Assembly (NCBI RefSeq): GCF_002075885.1
Contig: NZ_MDET01000056.1
Coordinates: forward strand, 124,001 to 188,000
From: Manganibacter manganicus
Lineage (GTDB): Bacteria > Pseudomonadota > Alphaproteobacteria > Rhizobiales > Rhizobiaceae
DNA length: 64,000 nt
Direction: 5' to 3'
Position 1 is the first letter of the stretch, and each line of letters opens with the position of its first letter. The position numbers were made by a program, and so were the translations under genes. Shown here piece after piece: positions 52,867-62,625 of this stretch. The notes beneath the pieces are model-generated. The model worked only from the letters and a program-made list of their open reading frames with translations. It had not been told where the DNA came from and did no database searches.

Positions 52867-53637
52867 TCAGCTCATCCACTGGCCGCCATCAACATTGTAG
52901 GTCTGGGCAACGATGTATTCGGCCTCGCTGCTGGCGAGGAACACCGCCATGCCCGTCAGGTCCTCGGCGCGGCCCATGCGCCCGTAAGGCACGCCCTCGC
53001 CGACCAGTTTCTTCTTTTCGCCACGCGGCCGGTTCTCGTATTTCGCAAAAAGCGCATCGACGCCGTCCCAGTGCTCGCCATCGACCACGCCCGGCGCAAT
53101 GGCATTGACGTTGATGCGATGCTTGATGAGATCGAGCCCCGCCGACTGGGTGATAGAAATGACGGCGGCCTTGGTCGCGCAATAGACCGCAACCAAGGGC
53201 TCGCCGCGCCGCCCCGCCTGGCTAGCCATGTTGATGATCCTGCCCCCTTTACCCCGGCGGATCATCGAGCGGGCGGCCGCCTGCAGCATGAACAGCGTGC
53301 CGGCGACATTGACCGAGAACAGACGCTCGTAGCCTGCCCTCGGAATTTCCACGATGGGCGCCGCATCGAAGAGGGCAGCATTGTTGATGAGAATGTCGAG
53401 CCCATCGGTCTTTTCCTCGACCGAGCGGACCGCCGCGTCGATGGACGTCTGGTCGGTGACGTCGAGTTCGACGGCGTAAGCCGCCGCGCCGATCTCCACC
53501 GCCGTCGCCCGCGCGGCCTCAATGTTGATATCGGCGATCGCGACCGTGGCGCCTTCGCGCGCATAAGCCTCCGCAAAAGCGCGGCCAATGCCGCGCGCGG
53601 AGCCGGTAATGAGCGCCGATTTACCTGCAAGACGCAT
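52867..53637 (-). CDS. SDR polyol dehydrogenase (sorbitol dehydrogenase SmoS-like)
   Basis: A 256-residue classical SDR: NAD site TGSARGIGRAFAEAYAREGA, NNAALFDAAP, catalytic Ser in NMASQAG and YCATK with Tyr and Lys. It is similar in layout to Rhodobacter SmoS, which oxidises sorbitol, galactitol or iditol to ketoses. It starts 2 bases after the ABC ATPase stop in the operon order smoE-F-G-K-S. Confidence 0.9.
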   Translation of the reverse strand: MRLAGKSALITGSARGIGRAFAEAYAREGATVAIADINIEAARATAVEIGAAAYAVELDVTDQTSIDAAVRSVEEKTDGLDILINNAALFDAAPIVEIPRAGYERLFSVNVAGTLFMLQAAARSMIRRGKGGRIINMASQAGRRGEPLVAVYCATKAAVISITQSAGLDLIKHRINVNAIAPGVVDGEHWDGVDALFAKYENRPRGEKKKLVGEGVPYGRMGRAEDLTGMAVFLASSEAEYIVAQTYNVDGGQWMS

Positions 53638-53639
53638 TA

Positions 53640-54638
<999 letters not shown>

Positions 54639-54666
54639 GGTCTTTTCCTAAGTTGCCGGGCCGGAC

Positions 54667-55491
54667 CTATTTCACCGCGCCGAAAGTCAGGCCGCGCACG
54701 AGTTGGCGTTGCGAGAACCAGCCCATGATGAGAATGGGGGCGATCGCCAGCGTCGACGCCGCCGAAAGCTTTGCCCAGAAAAGGCCCTGCGGGCTGGAGA
54801 AGGAGGTGATGAAAGCCGTCAGCGGCGCGGCGTTTACGGTGGTCAGCCGGATCGTCCAGAAGGACTCGTTCCAGGCCAGGATAATGTTCAGCAACAGCGT
54901 CGAGGCGATGCCGGGCACCGCCATCGGCGTCAGCACATAGACGATCTCGCCCCACAATGTTGCGCCGTCCATGCGGGCGGCTTCCAGAATCTCGCCCGGA
55001 ATCTCGCGGAAATAGGTGTAAAGCATCCACACCACGATCGGCAGGTTGATGAGCATCAGCATCACGGTGAGACCGATGCGGCTGTCGAGCAGGCCCCAAT
55101 CGCGGAACAGCAGATAGATCGGCACCAACACCGCCACCGCCGGCATCATCTTGGTGGAGAGCATCCACATCAGGATGTCCTTGGTGAAGCGACCCGGCGA
55201 AAACGCCATCGACCACGCGGCGGGAATGCCGACAAGCAGCGCCAGCACAGTCGACCCGACCGATATGATCACGGAGTTCATGAACGGCTGGAAATAATTA
55301 TAGCGCGACTGCACTTCCCAGTAGCTTTCCAGCGTGCCCGAAGGAATCAGGCTGAAGCCGGAGATCGCCTCCGGCTCGGTCTTGAATGACGTGATGATCG
55401 TATAAAGGATCGGAAAGAAGATCAGCAGGGCGACGATCCAGGCGGCAATTGTCCAGCCGATCTTGGTGCGGGTCGAGACTGCGCGGGCCAT
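54667..55491 (-). CDS. Polyol ABC transporter permease (SmoG/MalG-like)
   Basis: A 274-residue CUT1 permease with six helices and the EAA loop in EIPGEILEAARMDGATLWGEIVYVLTP-type sequence (EAARMDGA, about residues 170-178). It ends with the usual RQLVRGLTFGAVK. It lies 10 bases downstream of the other permease gene. Confidence 0.94.
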   Translation of the reverse strand: MARAVSTRTKIGWTIAAWIVALLIFFPILYTIITSFKTEPEAISGFSLIPSGTLESYWEVQSRYNYFQPFMNSVIISVGSTVLALLVGIPAAWSMAFSPGRFTKDILMWMLSTKMMPAVAVLVPIYLLFRDWGLLDSRIGLTVMLMLINLPIVVWMLYTYFREIPGEILEAARMDGATLWGEIVYVLTPMAVPGIASTLLLNIILAWNESFWTIRLTTVNAAPLTAFITSFSSPQGLFWAKLSAASTLAIAPILIMGWFSQRQLVRGLTFGAVK

Positions 55492-55501
55492 GACGTTCTC
55501 C

Positions 55502-56374
55502 TCACCTGTCCAGATTCTTGCCGACGGCGCGCATCAGGAAGATGGCGACGATGTTGGCGAGCACCACGGCGATGATGCCGCCCGCTGACGCCCCGCCAAT
55601 GTCATAGCCAAGCAGCGCGGTGCGATAGATCAGGAATGGCAGGTTGGTTGTGGCATAGCCCGGACCGCCATTGGTCGTGACCAGGATTTCCGCGTAGATG
55701 CCGAGCAGAAAAATGGTCTGGATCAGGATCACGACGGTAATGGCGCGCGCCATATGCGGCAGGGTCAGATAGATGAAGCGGCTGACGAAGCCCGCGCCGT
55801 CCATTTCCGCCGCTTCCTTCTGTTCGGTGTCGAGAGACTGCAACGACGTCAGAAGAATGAGCGTGGCGAACGGCAACCACTGCCAGGCGACGATAATGAC
55901 AATGGAAAACAGCGGGAAACTGGCGAACCAGTCCACCGGTTGAACACCAAGAGCGTGCGCGATATCGGCGAAGACACCATAGCTCGGGTTCATCAGCATG
56001 TTCTTCCACACCAGCGCCGCCACCGGCGGCATGACGAAGAAGGGCGAGATCACCAATATGCGAACGATGCCCTGGCCGAAGATCGGCTGATCGAGAAGCA
56101 GCGCCAGCGCGATGCCGCCAATGATGGTGATGAGAAGGACGCCGACGACGATCACCAGCGTATTCCAGATCGACTGGAAGAAGGCCGGGTCGGTGTAGAA
56201 ATAGCGATAGTTGAACAGGCCGCCGAAGCTGACATTGGCTGGGTTCAGCAGATTGTAGTTCAGGAAGGAGAACCACAAGGTCATGGCCAAGGGCACGACC
56301 ATCCAGATCAGCAGCAGGATGACCGAAGGCGCCATCATGAAACGGGCCAATGTACGGGTCTGTCGCGTCGCCAT
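55502..56374 (-). CDS. Polyol ABC transporter permease (SmoF/MalF-like)
   Basis: A 290-residue CUT1 permease with six helices and an EAA loop (KEAAEMDGAGFVSRFIYLTLP, about residues 188-208). It pairs with the MalG-like subunit. A hairpin separates it from the binding-protein gene, as often seen where the binding protein is made in excess. Confidence 0.94.
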   Translation of the reverse strand: MATRQTRTLARFMMAPSVILLLIWMVVPLAMTLWFSFLNYNLLNPANVSFGGLFNYRYFYTDPAFFQSIWNTLVIVVGVLLITIIGGIALALLLDQPIFGQGIVRILVISPFFVMPPVAALVWKNMLMNPSYGVFADIAHALGVQPVDWFASFPLFSIVIIVAWQWLPFATLILLTSLQSLDTEQKEAAEMDGAGFVSRFIYLTLPHMARAITVVILIQTIFLLGIYAEILVTTNGGPGYATTNLPFLIYRTALLGYDIGGASAGGIIAVVLANIVAIFLMRAVGKNLDR

Positions 56375-56443
56375 GGTTCAGCCTCTGGACCTGCCCTCAT
56401 CCGTGCCGGAATGAAAGCTCTATAATAGTCGGTCTTGGAAGGC

Positions 56444-56472
56444 GGCCGCCCGGACGGAGAAACCGGACGGCC
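56444..56472. promoter_or_regulatory. Intra-operon hairpin after the binding-protein gene
   Basis: GGCCG and CCGG pair with CCGG and CGGCC around a 9-base loop, with one C/A mismatch. It lies 19 bases after the binding-protein stop and before the permease genes, a position where stems stabilise the upstream mRNA or cause partial termination. No T-run follows. Confidence 0.55.
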
Positions 56473-56491
56473 AAGGCACCGGGAGGTTGCC

Positions 56492-57805
56492 TTATTTGAT
56501 GTAGCCGGCGCGGGTCATCTCGCGCACGGACGCTGCTTGCGCGGCGGCCAAGGCATCATCGACGCTCGACTGGCCGGCAAGGGCGGCGGAGAACAACTGC
56601 CCGACCGTCGTGCCAAGGCCCTGGAACTCGGGGATCGCGACAAACTGGCCGCCTGTATAGGGCACCGGCTTGACCGACGGCTTGGTGATGTCAGCCGCCG
56701 TCATGGCCGCCAGTGTCGGCTCCGCGAATGGCGCGGCCTTCAGATATTCCGGGTTCTTGTAGAGCGACGTACGGGTTCCGGGAGGAGCCGCGGCCCAGCC
56801 CTGCTTCGATGCGACGAGTTCGGTGTATTCCTTGCTGGTCGCCCAGGCGATGAACTTCTCGGCCGCATCCGCCTTCTGGCTGCTAGCCGGAATGGCGAGG
56901 TTCCACGACCACAGCCAATTGCCGTGATTGTCGGTGTTTTCATCCGGGAAGATGGCGTAACCGACCTTGTCGGCAACCTTCGAATTCTTCGGATCCGAGA
57001 CGAAGGACGCCGCCACCGTGGCGTCGATCCACATGCCGCATTTGCCCTGCTGGAACAGCGTCAGATTCTCGTTGAAGCCGTTGGAGGACGCGCCTTCCGG
57101 CCCGGCGTCCTTCATCAGCTTGACGTAGAAGTCCATCGTCTTCTTCCACTCGGGCTGGTCGAATTGCGGCTGCCATTTCTCGTCGAACCAACGCCCGCCG
57201 AAGGAATTGTCCATGGCCGTCAGCAAGGCCATGTTCTCGCCCCATCCGGCCTTGCCACGCAGGCAGATGCCATTGATGCCGGCTGCCCGATCCGTGATCT
57301 TGCGGGCGGCATCACCGATAAAGTCCCAGCTTGGCTTTTCCGGCATTTTCAGGCCGGCCTTCTCGAACAGGTCGGTGCGATACATGATCATGGCCGACTC
57401 GCCATAGAAGGGCGCTGCATAGAGCTTGCCATCGACCGTCAGGCCACCGCGAATTGCCGGCAGAAGATCGTCGACATCGTAGTCCGGCCCCAGCTTGTCG
57501 AGCGCGAGCAGCCAGTCCTGCTTGGCCCAGATCGGCACTTCATAATTGCCGATGGTGACGATGTCGTACTGGCCGCCCTTGGTGGCGATGTCGGTGGTGA
57601 CACGCTCACGCAGCACGTTTTCCTCCAGCGTCACCCAGTTGAGTTGGATGTCCGGATTCTTTTTGGTGAAGTCGTCCGCCAGTTTCTGCATGCGGATCAT
57701 GTCGCCATTGTTGACCGTGGCGATGGTGATCGCTTCGGCATGTGCGGCAAAGGCGAAGGCGCTAGCCGAGCAGACGCCGAGAATGAGTGCGCGCAATTTC
57801 ATCAA
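56492..57805 (-). CDS. Polyol ABC transporter substrate-binding protein (SmoE-like)
   Basis: A 437-residue extracellular solute-binding protein family 1 member with a signal peptide (KLRALILGVCSASAFAFAAHA, cleavage at about HAEA-IT). The mature start ITIATVNNGDMIRMQKLADDF resembles sorbitol/mannitol-binding SmoE. It is the first gene of the seven-gene minus-strand polyol operon; the operator-like repeat at 57825-57855 is 20 bases upstream. Confidence 0.93.
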   Translation of the reverse strand: MMKLRALILGVCSASAFAFAAHAEAITIATVNNGDMIRMQKLADDFTKKNPDIQLNWVTLEENVLRERVTTDIATKGGQYDIVTIGNYEVPIWAKQDWLLALDKLGPDYDVDDLLPAIRGGLTVDGKLYAAPFYGESAMIMYRTDLFEKAGLKMPEKPSWDFIGDAARKITDRAAGINGICLRGKAGWGENMALLTAMDNSFGGRWFDEKWQPQFDQPEWKKTMDFYVKLMKDAGPEGASSNGFNENLTLFQQGKCGMWIDATVAASFVSDPKNSKVADKVGYAIFPDENTDNHGNWLWSWNLAIPASSQKADAAEKFIAWATSKEYTELVASKQGWAAAPPGTRTSLYKNPEYLKAAPFAEPTLAAMTAADITKPSVKPVPYTGGQFVAIPEFQGLGTTVGQLFSAALAGQSSVDDALAAAQAASVREMTRAGYIK

Positions 57806-57824
57806 AACCCTCCCGATAAGATGT

Positions 57825-57855
57825 GAGCATTTGCCTTTCTATTGAGCAAATACTC
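57825..57855. promoter_or_regulatory. Candidate SorC-family regulator operator, copy 1
   Basis: GAGCA at 57825 and GAGCAAATACTC at 57844-57855; the two GAGCA half-sites start 19 bases apart. The same arrangement with the same 19-base phasing lies at 60243-60273. The site is 20-50 bases before the binding-protein start. Confidence 0.7.
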
Positions 57856-57960
57856 AGTCGAGAAAATTGTCAAGCCGCAATCGTCATTGCACTGCAACAG
57901 CCTCAAGCCGGAAAATGTAGGGATGAACGGACGTGGGAACAGCGGCGCCTTACACCGATG

Positions 57961-58878
57961 CTACCTTACGGGGCTGCCCGGATCGGCCTGATCGAGAGTC
58001 GCCTTCACCTCGGCAAGGAGCCAGTCTCGAAAGGCGCGGACCTTGGCGACGTTGCGGCGCTGTTCTGGATAAACCAGCCAATAGGCATGGCCGTCGTCGC
58101 AGACCAAGCCGAAGGGCTGGATCAGCCGGCCTTCCGCAAGATCGGTGAGGAAGAAGGAACGTGTCAGCATGGCGACGCCCTGCCCGGCCATCGCGGCATT
58201 GCCCTCATAGGCTTGCGACCCCATGTGCGAACCCGGCCGTTCGAGCAGCGAATCGACCGGAACGCCGGCCGCGGCGAGCCATTGCCGCCACCACGGATCT
58301 CCGGGATCCAGAACAGGCAGGCGCAGGAGGTCGGCAGGTTCCTTCACCCCGCCGATGCTTTCGGCCAGTTTAGGGGAGAGCATCGGCGTGAAATCGGCCA
58401 GCATAAGCCGATGCGAGACAAGGCCGGGCCAGTTTCCCGCGCCTGAACGTATGGCGACATCAGCCTCGCCGCCCACGAGATCGACGATCTGGTCAGTCGT
58501 ATTGAGGCGCACGGCAAGCGCGGGATGCGCCACCTGGAACGAGCCGAGATGCCGCGCCATCCAATTGGATGCAAAGGTCACGACCGTGCTGACGCATAGC
58601 GTGTCCCGTGCTTCGCCGCGCGCCGCCGCATAAGCATCGTTGAGCAGCGCAAAGGCTTCGGTGGCGGCGGCCGCGAACCGCTGTCCAGCGGTGGTCAAAA
58701 CCACCTGGCGCGGTCGGCGCAGGAAAAGCGGCGCGCCAACCCGATCTTCCAGAAGCTTGATCTGATAGCTCACCGCCGCCTGGGTCATGCCCAACTCGGC
58801 AGCCGCCTTGGTGAAGGAAAGATGCCGTGCCGCAGCCTCGAAGGCACGCACGGCGGAGAGCGGTGGAAGTGGCGTCAT
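57961..58878 (-). CDS. LysR-family transcriptional regulator (GcvA-like)
   Basis: A 305-residue LysR regulator. The N-terminal winged helix reads LSAVRAFEAAARHLSFTKAAAELGMTQAAVSYQI; the effector domain follows (about residues 90-300) with WMARHLGSFQVAHPALAVRLNTTD and DVAIRSGAGNWPGL, typical of the GcvA/AmpR group. It is divergent from a small DUF1127 gene, and a LysR box lies just before its start. It separates the polyol operon from its SorC regulator, so its target may be the DUF1127 gene rather than the operon. Confidence 0.92.
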   Translation of the reverse strand: MTPLPPLSAVRAFEAAARHLSFTKAAAELGMTQAAVSYQIKLLEDRVGAPLFLRRPRQVVLTTAGQRFAAAATEAFALLNDAYAAARGEARDTLCVSTVVTFASNWMARHLGSFQVAHPALAVRLNTTDQIVDLVGGEADVAIRSGAGNWPGLVSHRLMLADFTPMLSPKLAESIGGVKEPADLLRLPVLDPGDPWWRQWLAAAGVPVDSLLERPGSHMGSQAYEGNAAMAGQGVAMLTRSFFLTDLAEGRLIQPFGLVCDDGHAYWLVYPEQRRNVAKVRAFRDWLLAEVKATLDQADPGSPVR

Positions 58879-58881
58879 TCA

Positions 58882-58898
58882 CATAAGCCTGCCTTATG
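58882..58898. promoter_or_regulatory. LysR box (T-N11-A) between the lysR and DUF1127 genes
   Basis: CATAAG and CTTATG form a perfect 6-bp inverted repeat around 5 bases and contain the T-N11-A pattern. It begins 4 bases before the regulator's ATG, so binding would block its own transcription or translation start. Confidence 0.6.
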
Positions 58899-58993
58899 CA
58901 TCATACTCGATATTCAATTGGAAGCAAAGGCGTTCGAGGCCGATATTTCCAGTCTGACCCCGGCCAGATGCATCGTAGAGGAGACAGACAATC

Positions 58994-59203
58994 ATGACCA
59001 TGATCCAGCAATGCCTGCCTGCGGGAACTTGCCGGACGCCTTCAGGTGCAGCGGCCAGTCATTGGGTAAAAGCGGTTTTGAAGGGCATGGGATTTGGTCC
59101 GCGAAGGAAACGGACCGTCGTCGACCTGCGCGAACTGCCAGCATATTTGCAGCGAGATATCGGCCTGCGTGACTGCGACGAGCCGCACAACCGGCATGAA
59201 TAA
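58994..59203 (+). CDS. Small DUF1127 protein
   Basis: A 69-residue basic protein with a C-terminal DUF1127-like motif (TVVDLRELPAYLQRDIGLRDCD). Such small proteins are common in Rhizobiales, often near LysR genes, and have been linked to phosphate or stress regulation and RNA turnover in some species; the role here is unknown. GAGGAGA precedes ATG 58994, and a second ATG two codons later is possible. Confidence 0.82.
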   Translation: MTMIQQCLPAGTCRTPSGAAASHWVKAVLKGMGFGPRRKRTVVDLRELPAYLQRDIGLRDCDEPHNRHE

Positions 59204-59217
59204 GGCAGATCGATGCG

Positions 59218-60174
59218 TCAAGCTGAAAGCAGGCCTGCCGCCGTGCGTTCGTCGGTTATAAGCCCGTTGACGAGCCGCCGGTTGATGGCCGCCAGAATGC
59301 CCGGCAGCTTGCGTTCGCCCATGGCAAGCGCCACGACCAGCGATTTCTCGCGCGACGGCAGCGGCGCCGAAGAAACGCGATCATTGGTAAGCCCCTCGAT
59401 CATCCTTCCCTCGCGGTCGAATGCCCAGCCGAGAATCTCGGCGACAGCGCCTGCCTTCTGCAATGCCTTGAGGTCCGCTTCGGACAGGAAGCCGTCTTCA
59501 TAGAGCGGCGCGCTCGGCCCGAGGTCACCAATGCCGACAAAGGTGATGTCGGCGCGCGCGGCCAGATCCAGCGTCGGCTGAATCATTGGCTGGCCGAGCA
59601 GCATTTCGCGCTCCCGAGGCGAGGATGCGAGAACCGGCAGCGGCATCGGGAAAGAACGCGCCTTTATGCGATCGGCCATGGTGAAGATGACATTGTAGTA
59701 TGCCGCCGAGCCATCGGGCGAGATATTGCCGGTCAACGACACCACCTTGTGCTGCGGACATTCCATCGGAGGCAGTTGCTCGATCGCCGCCTTCAACGTG
59801 CGCCCGGTACCTATGCCCAGCACAATCGGCTCCGGCGAACGAAGGCGGCGCTCGATCTCGGCGGCCGCCGCTTCCGCGATGCCGATCGTGGTGGAATTCG
59901 AGGTGGGGTCGCTCGGCACGACTTCGATGAGATCGAGCGCGAAGCGCAATTTGAGACGCGCCGCAAGATCCAGGCAATTGGCGATCGGGTGATCGACTCG
60001 CACCTTGATGAGACCTTCCGAAACGGCGAGCGAGACCAGGCGCTGCGCTGTCTGGCGCGAAATGCCGAGCGTAGTGGCGATCTGATCCTGCGTATTGCCG
60101 GCGACATAATAGAGCCAGCCGGCGCGCGCGGCGTCGTCGAGCCTGGTGGCACCGCTCTCCTGTCGCGAATTCAT
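59218..60174 (-). CDS. SorC/DeoR-type sugar-binding transcriptional regulator (SmoC-like)
   Basis: A 318-residue regulator. The N-terminal helix-turn-helix is YYVAGNTQDQIATTLGISRQTAQRLVSLAV (about residues 20-50). The C-terminal sugar-phosphate-binding domain begins near residue 65 and holds LGIGTGRTLKAAIEQL and VGIGDLGPSAPLYEDGFL. ATG 60174 has GAGGAG in front. It is the likely regulator of the polyol operon and of the divergent phosphatase gene, acting at the GAGCA repeats; the inducer would be a phosphorylated sugar or polyol. Confidence 0.9.
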   Translation of the reverse strand: MNSRQESGATRLDDAARAGWLYYVAGNTQDQIATTLGISRQTAQRLVSLAVSEGLIKVRVDHPIANCLDLAARLKLRFALDLIEVVPSDPTSNSTTIGIAEAAAAEIERRLRSPEPIVLGIGTGRTLKAAIEQLPPMECPQHKVVSLTGNISPDGSAAYYNVIFTMADRIKARSFPMPLPVLASSPREREMLLGQPMIQPTLDLAARADITFVGIGDLGPSAPLYEDGFLSEADLKALQKAGAVAEILGWAFDREGRMIEGLTNDRVSSAPLPSREKSLVVALAMGERKLPGILAAINRRLVNGLITDERTAAGLLSA

Positions 60175-60242
60175 ACTGCTCCTCACCAGTCACGTCCTGT
60201 CGGTCGTGCCCACTGATGCATCATTACAGGGTTTAGCCGCCA

Positions 60243-60273
60243 GAGCAATTATCTATTTAAAGAGCAATTACTC
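60243..60273. promoter_or_regulatory. Candidate SorC-family regulator operator, copy 2
   Basis: GAGCA at 60243 and GAGCAATTACTC at 60262-60273, half-sites 19 bases apart as in copy 1. It lies in the divergent region between the regulator and the HAD phosphatase gene, 69 bases before the regulator's start codon and about 99 bases before the phosphatase start. Confidence 0.7.
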
Positions 60274-60371
60274 GATAACGACCCGCGTGCATGGCCGTCA
60301 TGCAAGAGGTATGCTTTCAGACGGCGGCCATTCGGGGTATGAGGACGGACAGGATTGAGAAAGGGACGCGC

Positions 60372-61004
60372 ATGACGCCGAAGGCGGTCTTCTGGGACAT
60401 GGACGGGACGCTTACCGACAGCGAACCGCTGCACGATATCGCATTGGCGACCGCCTTGCGCAGCCTCGGCATCACGCCGCCCGCCGACCTGCACGAGCGC
60501 GTCCTGGGCGTGGCGGCATGGCCGGTCTACGAAATGCTGCGCCAGGATTGCGGGCTGGACCTGCCGTTCGATGACTGGATCCAGCGCAAATACGACCATT
60601 ACCTGCCACTGACCAAGGGGCTCATGCCGCGCCTTGGCGCCATCGAAATCTTCAAGGAGTTGCGTGCCCGCGGCGTGGCACAGGCGGTCGTGTCCAATTC
60701 CGACCGGCTGATCGTCGATGCCAATCTCAACGCCGTCGGCCTTTCCTATCCGGGTATGCACACGATCAGCCGCAACGATGTGCGCGAAGGCAAGCCGAGT
60801 GCCGAGCCCTTCCTGCGCGCCGCCTGGCTGGCCGATGTCGACCCCAGCGATTGCGTGGCCATCGACGACAGCCGGACCGGCGCGTCGGCCGGCCTGGCCG
60901 CCGGAATGAAGACGATCTTCTGGCCCGAACGGCCAATGGAAGGACCGCCGGGCGCCGTCAACCTGAACACGATCGAGGAATTGCGGGCGGAACTCGGCCT
61001 ATAA
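60372..61004 (+). CDS. HAD-superfamily sugar phosphatase/phosphoglucomutase-like
   Basis: A 210-residue HAD subfamily IA hydrolase: motif I FWDMDGTLTDSEP (nucleophile Asp), motif II VVSNSDR, motif III Lys in REGKPSAEPF, motif IV CVAIDDSRTGASAG. The cap domain is small and helical. Similar genes (smoM-like) accompany polyol loci. It likely removes phosphate from a sugar phosphate, perhaps to limit toxic accumulation or tune the inducer. ATG 60372 follows AAGGGA; upstream in-frame ATGs overlap the likely promoter region. Confidence 0.85.
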   Translation: MTPKAVFWDMDGTLTDSEPLHDIALATALRSLGITPPADLHERVLGVAAWPVYEMLRQDCGLDLPFDDWIQRKYDHYLPLTKGLMPRLGAIEIFKELRARGVAQAVVSNSDRLIVDANLNAVGLSYPGMHTISRNDVREGKPSAEPFLRAAWLADVDPSDCVAIDDSRTGASAGLAAGMKTIFWPERPMEGPPGAVNLNTIEELRAELGL

Positions 61005-61026
61005 AGCGGCCGAACCCATAGCGGCC

Positions 61027-61791
61027 TTAGTTACGGTAAGCCGGCTCCTGCTCGTCCAATATGGCTTTCAACTCCGAAAGGTGCCGCTCGGCCTGGCCGG
61101 GATAGTCTTCCTGTTCCCTGGCCGCCTTCTCGGCAATCTCGGGCGAGAGCATGCGCAACGGCCGGCCGGTCCACAACGCCTTGATATAAGTCTCGGCGGC
61201 GCGCTCGAAATAAAACATGCGGTTGAATGCATCGGCTACATCGTCGCCGATGACGAGAACGCCGTGATTGCCCATCACCATCACCTTGTTCTTCGGGTCG
61301 GCGAGAAGGGCCGAGCAGCGCTCGCCCTCCTCCTCGAAAGCGAGGCCGCCATAATGGCCGTCGACGACATGGCGATTGTAGAAGATCGCCGTGTTCTGAT
61401 CGATCGGCGGCAAGGTGGAATCGGCCAACGAGGCCAGCACCGTGGCATGGATCGAATGCACATGCATGACGCAGCGCGCATGCGGGACATTGCGGTGGAT
61501 GGCGCCATGCAGGCCCCACGCGGTCGGATCGGGAGCATTGGGGCCACAAAGCGTGTCCGGATCGTTGGCGTCGATCAACAACAGGTCGCTCGCCTTGATG
61601 CGCGAGAAATGCACCTGGTTCGGGTTCATCAAAAAGCGGGTTCCGTCGTCGTTCACGGCCAACGAGAAATGATTGGCAACCGCCTCGTGCATGTTGAGTC
61701 GGGCGGTCCAGCGAAAGGCGCAGGCCAGATCGACGCGCTCGTCGTAGAAAGGCAGGTTGGTCAGGGTTTCCTTGAGCCGGGTGACACTCAT
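61027..61791 (-). CDS. Class II aldolase/adducin family protein
   Basis: A 254-residue zinc aldolase-fold protein. Substrate and metal motifs are NHFSLAVNDDG, VMHVHSIHATVLASLAD (His-x-His metal ligands) and VMGNHGVLVIGDDVADAF (second metal His). The absence of sugar-phosphate specificity clues leaves the reaction open: members cleave fuculose/ribulose phosphates, act as epimerases, or have no known activity. GGAGG lies before ATG 61791. It converges with the phosphatase gene at the end of the polyol locus. Confidence 0.85.
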   Translation of the reverse strand: MSVTRLKETLTNLPFYDERVDLACAFRWTARLNMHEAVANHFSLAVNDDGTRFLMNPNQVHFSRIKASDLLLIDANDPDTLCGPNAPDPTAWGLHGAIHRNVPHARCVMHVHSIHATVLASLADSTLPPIDQNTAIFYNRHVVDGHYGGLAFEEEGERCSALLADPKNKVMVMGNHGVLVIGDDVADAFNRMFYFERAAETYIKALWTGRPLRMLSPEIAEKAAREQEDYPGQAERHLSELKAILDEQEPAYRN

Positions 61792-61868
61792 CCGCAAATC
61801 CTCCGTTTTGCCGAGCATGACGCGGTCGCATCATGACCGCAACCGGTTTCGATTGGTACAGGAAGTCG

Positions 61869-62459
61869 TCACGCGATCGTATCGAAATGCCGCAGGATGA
61901 AGAAGACCTGATAAATCAGTGCGAACGTGACGAAAGCGATATGGAAGCGGCGGTCCCGGATCAGGATGGCGGCAATGCACAGCGCGATGAAGAGTGGACT
62001 GCGCAGCAGATATTCCGTCCCGAGATTGGCAAAATGCGCCTTGCCTTTCAACAATGTGTCAACAATGTCGAGCCCATAGGTCAGGCCAAGCAGGCCGAAA
62101 AACCAGGCACGGCGCGCATAGAAAAAATCCTCGTAGCCCTGATAGTCGAGCATACTGTCGGGAAACAGCAACGCGGCAAGCAGGAACAGGATCACGGCAT
62201 AACCAAGCAGAAACAGATACTTGCCGAAGGTCCAGTGTTCAATGTGGAACAGGCCGAATTGCCACCACCAGAAATGCGCAAGCAGCAGCAGGATCGAGGC
62301 AACCCATGCGAGATGCACCGGATAGAGCGGATATTGCTTGGGGTGCTGGACAATACGCGCCACTCCCGACAACAATCGGGTCACGCCAAGGCCGACGATC
62401 ATGCCCATGACGATGCGAAGATGCGGGAAGATATCGTGAGCGAGAGCTTGCTGTTCCAT
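61869..62459 (-). CDS. Polytopic membrane protein, function unknown
   Basis: A 196-residue protein with about six hydrophobic helices and many aromatic residues (HFWWWQFGLFHIEHW). No family is recognised with confidence. ATG 62459 gives a sensible start, MEQQALAHDIF, although the frame is open further upstream. It lies 77 bases upstream of the aldolase gene on the same strand and could be cotranscribed with it. Confidence 0.6.
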   Translation of the reverse strand: MEQQALAHDIFPHLRIVMGMIVGLGVTRLLSGVARIVQHPKQYPLYPVHLAWVASILLLLAHFWWWQFGLFHIEHWTFGKYLFLLGYAVILFLLAALLFPDSMLDYQGYEDFFYARRAWFFGLLGLTYGLDIVDTLLKGKAHFANLGTEYLLRSPLFIALCIAAILIRDRRFHIAFVTFALIYQVFFILRHFDTIA

Positions 62460-62580
62460 GGTCCCGAACGGCTCGACTGAGTCGGCCCACTTTACCGCCA
62501 CCTTATCGTCACGCAATGACCCACCTGCAGACAGTCTCTCGACTCATTTGCCTTGTTGGGTGCCGAAATTGGGGGTGACA

Positions 62581-62607
62581 GCTTCGATGCGCGAGGGCGA
62601 TCGAAGC
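62581..62607. repeat. Perfect inverted repeat in the leader of the following gene
   Basis: GCTTCGAT and ATCGAAGC form an 8-bp perfect stem around an 11-base loop, 18 bases before ATG 62626. It is a possible operator or leader stem-loop; only one copy was noticed. Confidence 0.45.
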
Positions 62608-62625
62608 AATGGAAAGGGACGATCC

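Noticed and set aside
56435-57826. Long plus-strand open frame opposite the polyol binding protein
   Set aside because: The minus strand encodes a complete solute-binding protein with a signal peptide; the plus-strand frame has no recognisable features.
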